Numbered from the stretch's first letter, positions 1 through 6,363 are shown. The stretch: 9,851 nucleotides of DNA from Thermogutta sp. (GCA_012798155.1 JAAZNR010000430.1:1-9851); one strand, 5' to 3'. Notes: generated from the letters alone by a model not told the origin. Numbers and translations: made by a program.

Positions 1-730
1 AACGGCTGAGAGCGACCGGCCAGGCGAGGATTTACCCGTCCCGGAAGCCGCCTCCGCCGCCGCGGAGGAGGCGCCCCGCGACGACGGCGACCGGCGGTTT
101 CACGCTCCCGGCCGAACGGTGAACGGACCGAGCGGGGCCTTTCCCGTTCCCTCCAGTGAGTCCCTCGGCGGCGTGACCGATCTCCCCGAGCCGATGGACG
201 TTCGCCCCTTGGAGCACATCCAACGGGCCGAGAGCGCGGTGCGGCAGTTGCAGCAGGAGTTCCGCCCTCCCGCTGCCAAGACCGAGGTGGAGCTGATCTT
301 CGAGGACTGGGGCAATCCCTTCGAGGAGGAGTTTCAGCAAGTGATTCCGGTGACCGGCGGCCCGATGCGCGACACGGCGGCACAACCGCGCGGCGAAGGC
401 CGTCTCGCCCGGACCCTTCCCGACGTGGAAGCGGAGGAGGCGACGGCGGACGCCGGTTCGCTGGAGGTCCTGATCGCGGCGGAGGGCGACGAGACCATGC
501 CGACCGTTCGTGCGGCCCCTCTGGGCAAGGACGCACCGCGCGATCCCGAACCGGAGGATGCCGGCGCCGGGGAATCGCTGATCCTCGACGCCTATGCGGG
601 GACGGAGAGGACCGAGGACGCGGCGGAAAACGGCCGCCGGGAGGTCGGCCGGGCGGTTCGCACACCGAAATTCCGCCGACTCTTTTCGCAGCTCAAACAA
701 CGTGCCGCGGAGGGGGGCCCTTCGCGTTGA
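1..730 (+). CDS. Unrecognised acidic protein, C-terminal part (5' end outside window)
   Basis: The frame is open from base 2 to the TGA at 728-730, giving 242 residues with the true start upstream of the window. A GTG at 119 exists but the frame is coding-like before it, so I do not take it as the start. The protein is rich in Glu, Asp, Ala, Pro and Arg and looks largely disordered. One stretch (LEHIQRAESAVRQLQQEF, about bases 212-265) could form a short coiled coil, and it is followed by an acidic segment with EDWGNPFEEEF. The last ~20 residues turn basic (KFRRLFSQLKQR). I see no catalytic motif, signal peptide or membrane segment in this part. The stop lies five bases before a repeat island. 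I do not recognise the family; N-terminal domains outside the window may define it. Coding status rests on the long open frame and its composition, which in GC-rich DNA is not proof. Confidence 0.55.
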   Translation, partial: TAESDRPGEDLPVPEAASAAAEEAPRDDGDRRFHAPGRTVNGPSGAFPVPSSESLGGVTDLPEPMDVRPLEHIQRAESAVRQLQQEFRPPAAKTEVELIFEDWGNPFEEEFQQVIPVTGGPMRDTAAQPRGEGRLARTLPDVEAEEATADAGSLEVLIAAEGDETMPTVRAAPLGKDAPRDPEPEDAGAGESLILDAYAGTERTEDAAENGRREVGRAVRTPKFRRLFSQLKQRAAEGGPSR

Positions 731-734
731 TGCC

Positions 735-960
735 GGCCGCGACGGGGCGCGGCCCTCCAGGGCGCCGCATCCACCGCCGGCTTGCACCGCCGGCTCGGAT
801 GTACGCAAGGGAAAATGCGCCGGCCGGGTGGCTGGGGTCGAAGCGTAGCGAAGCCCCCAGACGCCCGTCTTCGCGGGGCTGCCACCTGCCGGCTTGCACC
901 GCCGGCTCGCGTTGCCGGATCGAACTTCGGACATCCGGAGGGGCGCGCTCCGTCGCGGCC
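735..960. repeat. Composite palindromic repeat island
   Basis: This intergenic stretch is made of nested repeats. The outer arms 735-760 and 935-960 are inverted copies (about 23 of 26 bases). Inside them, 771-797 and 883-909 are direct copies of a 27-bp element with one mismatch. Each contains GCCGGC, a 7-base loop, then GCCGGC again, so each can fold as a hairpin. The middle, 828-860, is the reverse complement of a core found in the two long repeats at 6079-6111 and 7681-7713; it begins with CTGGGG and ends with CCCCAG, which can pair. The arrangement is roughly symmetric about base 845. No convincing gene lies here. It resembles REP/BIME-like intergenic elements, but the family is not identified. 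Confidence 0.7.
910..932 (+). repeat. Inverted repeat, left arm flanking the zinc-ribbon gene
   Basis: This 23-bp segment (starting CGTTGCCGGATCGAAC) is the reverse complement of 1762-1784 with one mismatch. The two arms bracket the zinc-ribbon gene. Weaker similarity continues outward from the GGAC end, with a GGCGCGC and TCCGTC-like stretch on both sides, so the matching element is probably about 50 bp with a diverged half. Confidence 0.7.
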
Positions 961-977
961 GCGAGTGCTCCAGCGAT

Positions 978-1643
978 TCACGTCACGAAGGGGTGCGTGT
1001 GGGGCGAGATGCCGGGCGAATGGTAGTCGAGGTTCGTCAGGTAATCGACCAGCGCCGCGTGGTCCTCCCAGATCGGCCGCATGAACTTCTCTCGGATGTA
1101 GGCGAAGACGGCGGTCTTTTGCTCCTTGCTGAGGGGTGCCGGCCCCCGCACGGCTTGAAGGATCGCGTCCTCGCCCCGTTCGATGCGGCTCAAGGCGTAA
1201 CGCGGGGCCAGTTGATAGACGGCCAGGCCCGTCAGCCGATGCGAACCATCCTCCGTCCGCGCGAGCTGAAGCTCGACGAGTTTGAAATCGCCTTGGCTGG
1301 GGAGTTTGTCGGCGTTGCGTGCGGCCCGCACGAAGGTCGTGCCCGAGCGAATCGTCCAGCCTTGCCCGTTGTTCTCCCAGGCGGCTACCAGGCCGTTGCG
1401 GTCCACGACCAAATAATGGTAGTCGCGGACCAGGCGATCCGTCGGCTCGATGTCGGGGAACTCGTCGCCGGCGGTTGTCTCGCGGGGAGAGAGGCCGCTC
1501 TCGGCCCGGTCTTCGGCGGCCTCGGCGTCGAGCGCCGGCACCTGGACGATGGCGCCGCACTTGGGACACTTGCCCGCCCTTCCGGCAAGCTCGGGACGCA
1601 CGCGGAGGTTGGCCTGACAGGAGGGGCACACCACCGTCAACAT
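978..1643 (-). CDS. Zinc-ribbon domain protein of unknown function
   Basis: The product is 221 residues long, starting at the ATG at 1643-1641 with an AGGAAGG-type ribosome site a few bases upstream. The N-terminus is a zinc ribbon: CPSC at residues 6-9 and CPKC at 26-29, the MJ0042-like arrangement that is frequent at the N-termini of planctomycete and myxobacterial proteins. An acidic linker follows (about 37-68). The rest (about 70-215) starts with YHYLVVDRNGLVAAWENNGQ and is a mixed alpha/beta region that I cannot assign. There is no signal peptide or obvious membrane segment, so it is probably cytoplasmic. It is monocistronic as seen here, with repeats on both sides. In the family the zinc ribbon is a structural or binding module, and its target here is unknown. 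Existence as a gene is well supported; function is not. Confidence 0.85.
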   Translation of the reverse strand: MLTVVCPSCQANLRVRPELAGRAGKCPKCGAIVQVPALDAEAAEDRAESGLSPRETTAGDEFPDIEPTDRLVRDYHYLVVDRNGLVAAWENNGQGWTIRSGTTFVRAARNADKLPSQGDFKLVELQLARTEDGSHRLTGLAVYQLAPRYALSRIERGEDAILQAVRGPAPLSKEQKTAVFAYIREKFMRPIWEDHAALVDYLTNLDYHSPGISPHTHPFVT

Positions 1644-1761
1644 GAGTCGCTTCCTTCCTGGGAGTCATTCCCCGATGCAGGTTCGACCTTTATGTTGACC
1701 CATCCCGGCCCGCGATGCAACCGCGTGGCCGTGGACGAAACGCGCGCCGCCGCCGCCGCAC

Positions 1762-1784
1762 GTCCGAAGTCCGATCCGGCAACG
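1762..1784 (-). repeat. Inverted repeat, right arm flanking the zinc-ribbon gene
   Basis: This is the partner of 910-932, in opposite orientation, 22 of 23 bases identical. It lies about 120 bases upstream of the zinc-ribbon start codon. The surrounding stretch 1644-1897 has no convincing gene. Confidence 0.7.
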
Positions 1785-1797
1785 CCCGCCGCCTCGC

Positions 1798-1837
1798 GTT
1801 CACGCGTTGTGCATCACGTTCACGCGTTGAGCATCAT
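1798..1837. repeat. 20-bp tandem repeat (two units)
   Basis: Two head-to-tail 20-bp units (1798-1817 and 1818-1837) differ at two positions. Each contains the palindrome ACGCGT within TTCACGCGTTG. They sit 155-195 bases upstream of the zinc-ribbon gene and just downstream of the GH51 gene. They could be paired protein-binding sites or a simple duplication; nothing in the sequence decides this. Confidence 0.6.
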
Positions 1838-1857
1838 GTTTTCGTTCTGCACAGGTC

Positions 1858-1878
1858 CCCCGAGCCGCCGGGGCAAGC
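1858..1878. repeat. 21-bp dispersed repeat, copy 1
   Basis: A 21-bp sequence beginning CCCCGAGCCGCCGGGG occurs here and, identically and in the same orientation, at 4518-4538. It can form a small hairpin (CCCCG paired with CGGGG). This copy is 19 bases past the GH51 stop codon. There is no T-run after it on the minus strand, so it is not a standard terminator. Confidence 0.7.
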
Positions 1879-1897
1879 GAGCGGCGGATGCGTTGCG

Positions 1898-4411
1898 TCA
1901 ACGTTGGATCTTGGGGTAGCGTTCCACCTCGGGCTGACGCCCGAGACTCGCATGAGCGCCCGAGGCCGACGCAGCGGAGGCGCGAGGCGCTCCCTCGCGG
2001 CGGAGTTCCACGACTGTCGCAGAGTAGCCGGGCAGCGTGACGCGAAATCCCTCCGCTCCGCGGGAGACTTCCGCCGCGACAGGGACCACTGCGTCGGGTT
2101 TCTCCAGACTGTTGCGGGCGCGGAGATTTCCCGGAGCTACCTGCCGGGCATCGGCCCGCGTGAACCCCTCCGCCGCCACGTTGACCGTCAGCGTGACCGC
2201 CTGCTCCGCCGGGTTGACGGCCTTGAGCACGACCACGTCGCCCTGGGCGGAGCGTGTCGCGACGACGTTCAGCGGGCCGGTCTCGCCCGCCAGCGCCACG
2301 CGGAGCGGCTGGTAGTGTTCCCGCCACAGCTTCATCACCACGTAGTTGGGGGCGGGGAACCATGTGCGATGATCGAAGTTGATGAAGGCGTTGTCCCAAG
2401 CCGCCGCCGAGACGTGGCGGAGGAACAGCGCGGGCGAGGCGATCTCCACCACTTGGCCGGTCCGCTCGAAGCCGTTCAAAATCCCGCCGCAATACAGGCC
2501 GGTCCGCCAATCCGTGCTCTGCGCGTTCCACTCCGAGACGAAGAGCTTGAGGTTCGGATTCTTGGAGTCGGCGATCATGCGGCCGGTCTGTTCGAAGAAG
2601 GCCTCGTAAGCCCGGGGACCCTCCGCGAAGCGATTGGGGTCTTCGTAGTGATGGATGCTGAGGTAGTCGATCCTATCGGCGCACTGCTCGATGATGACGC
2701 GGTTCCATTGATGGGCGTCGCGGCCCATGCCGCCGCTGCCGCAGGCCGCCAATTTGATGGACGGATCGGCGCGGCGCATGGCGGGCGCATAGCGGCGAAC
2801 CGCCTCGGCATAGGGTTCCGCCCGCATGTGCCAAGTCTCGTTATCGATCTCCCAATACTTGACGTTGTAAGGCTCGGGGTGACCGTTCGCCGCGCGGACC
2901 GCGCCCCACTTCGAATCGGCCGGGCCGTTGCAGTACTCGATCCAGTCCAGCACATCCTGCATGAATTCCTCCGGATCCGGGTTGGGGTTCCAGGCGGGCG
3001 TGCCGATGTTCACGACCAGCATCGGTTCGGCCCCGACCTTGCGGCACATGGCGATGAATTCATCCGTGCCGAAGGAATTGACGTCCTGATCGTCCCAGAT
3101 TTCCCGAGGATAGATTTGGCGCCGGTGCTGCGGTCCGATGCCGGCCTTCCAGCGATAGGCCGAGGCGAAGCAGCCGCCGGGCCAGCGGATCAGCGGCGGT
3201 TGCAGGTCGTGCACGGCCTGGAGCAGATCGGGACGGAAGCCTCCCGCCGCCGCCCAACTCTCCGGCATCAGGCTGACCTGATCGAGGCAGACGCGGCCTT
3301 CACCCCGCAGGGCGATCTCCAACGCGCCATTCTCGGCGTCGGCATGGGGCCGGAGCCGGATCGGCACCTCCTGCCAATCATCGCCGATTGTGAAAATGCT
3401 TTGCATGGCCAGCGGTTGAGCGCCGTCCATGAGTCGAACCGACATTCCCAGGGGGGCTTTGCCGCGGACCCACAGGGAGCCGACGTACCATTCGTTCCGC
3501 CGCAGGGCCGGCGGCTCTTGCCGCAACACGCTCTCGCCGCCCGCGCCTTCGATGCAAACCGCCAGGCGGCTGTTGAACGGGTGCTCTTCCTCAAGGGTGA
3601 GGCGACCCTGGCCCATGAATCGCCAGTGCTTGAGGCTCACGCTTTGCAGGGCCGAGTCCGGCAAGCCTTGGTAGAGGACGTTCCCGGCCAGGTCGGTGAC
3701 TTTGAGATTGCGGAATCGGGCTTGGGTGGCCCAGGTGCCCACGCCCACCGCCCCCGTGCGATGGCCCTCCGGGTCGGTCCAATCGATGATCGGCCGGCCG
3801 TCGAGCTGGATTTGGAAGCGGGTGCCCTCGCAGCGGACGCGGATGTCGTACCAGCGGCCGGTGTCGATGCGGCCGTCCACGCGGGGTCCGACGCCGTGCC
3901 AGCGCCCTTCGCCGGTCCTGCCCCGTTCCAGTTGATGGTACTGATTGCCCCAACCGCCCAGGTTGCACCAGTAGAAATCCTGCTCGTTTTGCACGCGGAA
4001 GAGGATGAGGAAGCCTTCCTCGCCGCCGGTCTTTTGGGCCTGGAGCGTGAATTCATAGTCGCTCCAGAATGGATCGCCGAAGACAAGTCGCTGGTTGGCC
4101 GCCAATCCGCGTTGAACGATCTCGCCGTCTTGGATGCGCCACTGCCCGCCGCTCAACTCCTCGAAACTGCGGTTCCACACCAGCTCGCCCCACAGGCCGC
4201 CGTTGACCGAGTGGTAGATGTGCTCCAAGAAGTGGCCGTACACCTTGACATCCACCGGATTCACGACCTGGTCGGGGTGGATGGAGAGCCGCACCTCTTG
4301 GCCGAAGAGCGAGTTCAGCGCGATCACGGCCGTGAGACACATCGCCCGGCAGAGACTCGCCGTCAGGCGCCGACATCGAGCGGAAAAGGAACTGGGAGTC
4401 GTGTGGGCCAT
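1898..4411 (-). CDS. Exported GH51 alpha-L-arabinofuranosidase with inserted LamG-like and CBM4/9-like domains
   Basis: The product (837 residues) should release terminal alpha-L-arabinofuranose from arabinan or arabinoxylan by the retaining mechanism of family GH51. I take the ATG at 4411 because AAAGGA lies 9 bases upstream; a GTG 33 bases earlier is in frame but lacks such a site. Residues 1-37 are a signal peptide with a hydrophobic stretch at about 23-36. The GH51 N-terminal motif GHFLEHIYHS is at 59-68, followed by NGGLWGELVWNRSFEEL. Residues ~90-240 resemble a LamG/DUF1080-type beta-sandwich and ~245-385 a CBM4/9-like domain, both inserted before the barrel resumes at RWPGGCFASAYRW (about 419-431). 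The acid/base Glu is the last Glu of WEIDNE (E525) and the nucleophile is the Glu of VSEWN (E627). A C-terminal beta-sandwich runs to about 805, then a low-complexity Ala/Ser/Arg tail. Substrate and exact site of action are inferred. It has its own upstream intergenic region and no co-directional close neighbour. Confidence 0.92.
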   Translation of the reverse strand: MAHTTPSSFSARCRRLTASLCRAMCLTAVIALNSLFGQEVRLSIHPDQVVNPVDVKVYGHFLEHIYHSVNGGLWGELVWNRSFEELSGGQWRIQDGEIVQRGLAANQRLVFGDPFWSDYEFTLQAQKTGGEEGFLILFRVQNEQDFYWCNLGGWGNQYHQLERGRTGEGRWHGVGPRVDGRIDTGRWYDIRVRCEGTRFQIQLDGRPIIDWTDPEGHRTGAVGVGTWATQARFRNLKVTDLAGNVLYQGLPDSALQSVSLKHWRFMGQGRLTLEEEHPFNSRLAVCIEGAGGESVLRQEPPALRRNEWYVGSLWVRGKAPLGMSVRLMDGAQPLAMQSIFTIGDDWQEVPIRLRPHADAENGALEIALRGEGRVCLDQVSLMPESWAAAGGFRPDLLQAVHDLQPPLIRWPGGCFASAYRWKAGIGPQHRRQIYPREIWDDQDVNSFGTDEFIAMCRKVGAEPMLVVNIGTPAWNPNPDPEEFMQDVLDWIEYCNGPADSKWGAVRAANGHPEPYNVKYWEIDNETWHMRAEPYAEAVRRYAPAMRRADPSIKLAACGSGGMGRDAHQWNRVIIEQCADRIDYLSIHHYEDPNRFAEGPRAYEAFFEQTGRMIADSKNPNLKLFVSEWNAQSTDWRTGLYCGGILNGFERTGQVVEIASPALFLRHVSAAAWDNAFINFDHRTWFPAPNYVVMKLWREHYQPLRVALAGETGPLNVVATRSAQGDVVVLKAVNPAEQAVTLTVNVAAEGFTRADARQVAPGNLRARNSLEKPDAVVPVAAEVSRGAEGFRVTLPGYSATVVELRREGAPRASAASASGAHASLGRQPEVERYPKIQR

Positions 4412-4517
4412 AGCGCTTCGTCCTTTGTAACGGTTGTAAGGCACAAACCCTCTTTTAAATTACCTTAACCCCGTTACGCGAGTTCGGTTTCGCCGAGCTG
4501 TTGTTCCCCGATCCGCA

Positions 4518-4538
4518 CCCCGAGCCGCCGGGGCAAGC
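4518..4538. repeat. 21-bp dispersed repeat, copy 2
   Basis: Identical to 1858-1878 and in the same orientation, about 105 bases upstream of the GH51 start codon. The following bases contain GCCGGC-rich sequence that recalls the palindromes at 771-797 and 883-909. Confidence 0.7.
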
Positions 4539-4598
4539 CGGCGGCGAGGGCCGGCGGTGAAATCGTCCCCCGTTCTTACGTCGCCCGAGACGGGATCG

Positions 4599-4604
4599 TA
4601 TAAT
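4599..4604 (+). promoter_or_regulatory. Possible -10 box (TATAAT)
   Basis: A perfect TATAAT lies in an otherwise GC-rich intergenic region upstream of the ferredoxin gene. No good -35 hexamer is found 16-18 bases upstream, and the ferredoxin start is 330 bases away, so this is a weak promoter candidate. It may be fortuitous. Confidence 0.22.
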
Positions 4605-4611
4605 GGCCGGG

Positions 4612-4674
4612 ATGCCTCGCGGTTCGGCGGCGGTCCGATAACGACTGGAATGCCTCGCGGTTCGGCGGCGGTCC
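4612..4674. repeat. 25-bp perfect direct repeat, 38-bp period
   Basis: The 25-bp sequence ATGCCTCGCGGTTCGGCG and following bases occurs identically at 4612-4636 and 4650-4674, separated by 13 unrelated bases. It starts 7 bases after the TATAAT at 4599-4604. It lies in the 524-base gap between the GH51 and ferredoxin genes, where I see no convincing protein gene. Confidence 0.75.
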
Positions 4675-4735
4675 CCGGTTTGCCCGGCGGCATGGCCGCA
4701 CAGGCTCGCCGATCCAAGTGGGTAAAACGAACAAT

Positions 4736-4760
4736 TTGACACCGCGAGGCGTACTAATTA
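4736..4760 (+). promoter_or_regulatory. Possible promoter for the ferredoxin gene
   Basis: A perfect TTGACA at 4736-4741 is followed by the locally AT-rich ACTAATTAGA. The best -10-like hexamers are at non-ideal spacing (TAATTA at 13 bases, TAGAGA at 17 bases), so the match is partial. If used, the transcript would have a leader of about 170 bases containing the two inverted repeats at 4807-4910. Confidence 0.27.
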
Positions 4761-4806
4761 GAGAGGAGATTCCCCCTCGGCCCGATGCATGTCCGCGCCG
4801 CGGCCG

Positions 4807-4910
4807 GGCTGAGGGTTCCACTCCCGATGGCTCAGCCGGGGTGCGTCCGAAGGATGGCGGCTGTCGCCGCGGATCGGGTCATGGCGCCTATCGGATTTCA
4901 CTGACAGCCG
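4807..4910 (+). promoter_or_regulatory. Possible structured 5' leader of the ferredoxin gene
   Basis: Two inverted repeats lie just before the ferredoxin ribosome site. GGCTGAG at 4807-4813 pairs with CTCAGCC at 4831-4837 (7 bp, 17-base loop). CGGCTGTC at 4858-4865 pairs with GACAGCCG at 4903-4910 (8 bp, 37-base interior). The second ends 12 bases before the AGGAGAGG. I do not recognise a known riboswitch class. Hairpins arise easily in GC-rich DNA, so function is uncertain. Confidence 0.35.
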
Positions 4911-4935
4911 AATTTTACTTACAGGAGAGGGACTG

Positions 4936-5109
4936 ATGACGGCTATTGTCAACACGGAAACCTGCAACGGTTGTGGGGAATGCGTCCAAGCGTGCCCGTT
5001 GGACGCCATTACCATCCAGAACGAAAAGGCCGTGGTCGACGCCGACGTCTGCGGCGACTGCGGTGCTTGCGTGGACGTCTGCCCGACGCAGTCGATCACG
5101 GTATCGTAA
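4936..5109 (+). CDS. Small 2[4Fe-4S] bacterial-type ferredoxin
   Basis: The product is 57 residues, an electron carrier of the clostridial-type ferredoxin family, cytoplasmic. Two full cluster motifs are present: C10, C13, C16 with C20-P21, and C39, C42, C45 with C49-P50, in the usual CxxCxxCxxxCP pattern. In this fold C20 and C49 complete each other's cluster. The length is typical for the minimal family, and the internal two-fold repeat is clear. The ATG at 4936 has AGGAGAGG (4923-4930) five bases upstream. No redox partner gene is adjacent: the upstream neighbour is divergent and the downstream one convergent, so the gene appears monocistronic and ends at a terminator. Partners such as pyruvate:ferredoxin oxidoreductase or radical-SAM enzymes are possible but not shown here. 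No gene symbol is given because many paralogues share this form. Confidence 0.95.
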   Translation: MTAIVNTETCNGCGECVQACPLDAITIQNEKAVVDADVCGDCGACVDVCPTQSITVS

Positions 5110-5152
5110 GTTGGCGGAGGGTCGATCACCTTCCGCGCCGACAAGAAACAGG

Positions 5153-5192
5153 ACGGCGGCAATCGCGAGACTGCCGCCGTTTCGTTTTCCTT
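5153..5192. terminator. Bidirectional intrinsic terminator
   Basis: ACGGCGGCA (5153-5161) pairs perfectly with TGCCGCCGT (5172-5180) around a 10-base loop. On the plus strand it is followed by TTCGTTTTCCTTCTT; on the minus strand by CCTGTTTCTTG. It lies between the convergent ferredoxin and DUF1080 genes, 44 bases after the ferredoxin stop, and could end both transcripts. Confidence 0.75.
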
Positions 5193-5200
5193 CTTCAATG

Positions 5201-5220
5201 GGCGGTTTTTCGAAACCGCC
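5201..5220. terminator. Hairpin with TTCG loop, 3' of the DUF1080 gene
   Basis: GGCGGTTT (5201-5208), loop TTCG, AAACCGCC (5213-5220) form a perfect 8-bp stem, 33 bases past the DUF1080 stop. No strong T-run follows on the minus strand. It may stabilise the 3' end or assist the terminator just beyond it, so a strict terminator call is tentative. Confidence 0.4.
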
Positions 5221-5253
5221 GAGTGCGCCACGCCCCCGTGGGGTCGCGTTGTT

Positions 5254-5991
5254 TCACGGCGTGGGCTTGTCGTCGGGCGACAGCTCCTTGACGTAGATAT
5301 TCTTGAAGTACAGCGTATTGCCGTGGTTCTGCAGCTCGATGGACCCGGTGGGGTAGATCGGCTTGTCGCGTTCCCAGTAGTTCTCCATCACCACGTTGTC
5401 CACGACCAACTCGCCGTTGAGCCAGACGCTGACGCGCTCGCCGACCATGCGGATGCGGAACGTGTTCCATTCTCCGACGGGCCGATCCGCGCAGCGCGTG
5501 GGTTTGCTGGGGTTCTTCTGATTGTTGTAGAGCCCGCCGGACCCCTCCGGATGCGCGGAAACGTCCCAAATCTGCACCTGCGGAGTACCGCGGAGATAGA
5601 TGCCGCTGTCGCCGCCCGGCAGAATCTTCCAGTCCACCCACAGCTCGAAGTCGCCGTAGTCCTTTTGCGTGCAAAGGTTGTCGCCTTTGCCGTCGAAGAC
5701 CAGGACCCCGTCTTCGACACGCCAGTGCTCGCGCATGCGGCGGTCGGCTTGTTCCTGAGCCTTGGCGAGTTCCTCCGCGGTCATCTTGGCCCGAGTGACG
5801 GGATTGCCCACCAAGCCCTTCCAGCCGGTCAGGTCCTTGCCGTTGAAGAGGGCGGCAAAGCCCTCGGGCGGGGTGTTGTCCGCGGCGGAGGCGGGCTTCG
5901 GCGACACCGCCCAGGCGAGTGTTGCCGCGACCAGCCCCGTGAGCACACAGGACGGCACGCGGAGCCGTGAGGTAAACCATCGACGTCTCAT
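5254..5991 (-). CDS. Exported DUF1080 / 3-keto-disaccharide hydrolase family protein
   Basis: The product has 245 residues. I choose the ATG at 5991 because AAGGAG lies 8 bases upstream and because it begins a proper signal peptide: basic MRRRWFTSRLR, hydrophobic core at about 15-29, and cleavage after ASA (about residue 36). An in-frame ATG 30 bases earlier would bury this signal. The mature part is one DUF1080 (PF06439) LamG-like beta-sandwich: FAALFNGKDLTGWKGL at 45-60, FELWVDWKI and GGDSGIYLRG at about 115-135, GGLYNNQKNPSKP at 152-164, and a final strand FKNIYVKEL at about 229-238. The family is greatly expanded in planctomycetes and Bacteroidetes. Some members hydrolyse 3-keto-glycosides and others may only bind sugars. 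Activity here is inferred from family membership. A loop rich in Lys/Glu/Ala (about 68-88) follows the first motif. It is convergent with the ferredoxin gene. Confidence 0.92.
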   Translation of the reverse strand: MRRRWFTSRLRVPSCVLTGLVAATLAWAVSPKPASAADNTPPEGFAALFNGKDLTGWKGLVGNPVTRAKMTAEELAKAQEQADRRMREHWRVEDGVLVFDGKGDNLCTQKDYGDFELWVDWKILPGGDSGIYLRGTPQVQIWDVSAHPEGSGGLYNNQKNPSKPTRCADRPVGEWNTFRIRMVGERVSVWLNGELVVDNVVMENYWERDKPIYPTGSIELQNHGNTLYFKNIYVKELSPDDKPTP

Positions 5992-6042
5992 GTTGCAGTC
6001 TCCTTCTCCTATGGTTGTCATTTGCCCCAGAACCTTAGAGGG

Positions 6043-6362
6043 TTGCGTTGCGAGGGGGCAAGCCTCTCGGTGGGGCGACTGGGGGCTTCGCTGCGCCGCG
6101 ACCCCAGCCACCCAAACGACGCCGCGACCCCAGCCACCCAAACGACGCCGCGACCGCAGCCACCCAAACGACGCTGCGACCGCAGGCAGCCGGCCCGCTC
6201 CTCAGGCACTCAACTATGTCCAAACTATGTTACGACCGCAGCCGCCCAACTATTGTCCCACCCGTCAATTTTTGCGCAACCCGTCAACCTCCGCGCAAGG
6301 CCCCTCCACCCGGCCATTGTACGCAGCCGCCGAACCTCTCCGCTACGATCCCGGCCGGCCAA
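6043..6362. repeat. Long direct repeat, copy A (320 bp)
   Basis: This block matches 7646-7939 in the same orientation, with about 96% identity over the distal 200 bases by eye and one main indel. Copy A is 26 bp longer because it has three units of an internal 26-bp tandem repeat (6104-6181) where copy B has two. It lies between the 5' end of the DUF1080 gene and the 3' end of the DUF1828-like gene, whose TAG begins at 6366 (minus strand). Short frames in it are byproducts of the repeat. The region from the DUF1080 start codon to 6363 has no other gene. Confidence 0.92.
6104..6181. repeat. 26-bp tandem repeat, three units
   Basis: Units at 6104-6129, 6130-6155 and 6156-6181 share the core CAGCCACCCAAACGACG with a few substitutions. 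There are no spacers, so it is not a CRISPR array. The number of units differs from copy B (two), as expected of slippage or unequal exchange. Confidence 0.9.
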
Positions 6363-6363
6363 G

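Noticed and set aside
32..934. Minus-strand open frame of 300 codons at the left edge
   Set aside because: It crosses the repeat island and lies antisense to the acidic protein; its GRAPSRP-type translation comes from the repeat. The plus-strand frame is preferred, though with only moderate certainty.
592..1668. Minus-strand open frame of 358 codons over the zinc-ribbon gene and the repeat island
   Set aside because: It overlaps the zinc-ribbon gene in another frame, runs through intergenic repeats and is Arg/Pro-rich without motifs.
1715..4468. Plus-strand open frame of 917 codons opposite the GH51 gene
   Set aside because: It is the antisense frame of a clear GH51 gene with catalytic motifs and export signal. 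Its translation shows no family motif, and long antisense frames are usual in GC-rich DNA.
4443..4935. tRNA, known riboswitch or small RNA gene in the GH51-ferredoxin gap
   Set aside because: No cloverleaf, CCA end or known riboswitch consensus was seen; only simple hairpins and repeats.
5254..6141. Longer DUF1080 protein starting at 6141 or 6021
   Set aside because: Those starts lie in repeat A or in the ribosome-site leader and would hide the signal peptide; the ATG at 5991 has a good ribosome site.
6104..6181. CRISPR-like array
   Set aside because: The 26-bp units are contiguous with no spacers, and there are only three.
6022..6362. Insertion sequence in the long repeats
   Set aside because: No transposase frame, no terminal inverted repeats and no target duplication are visible in either copy.
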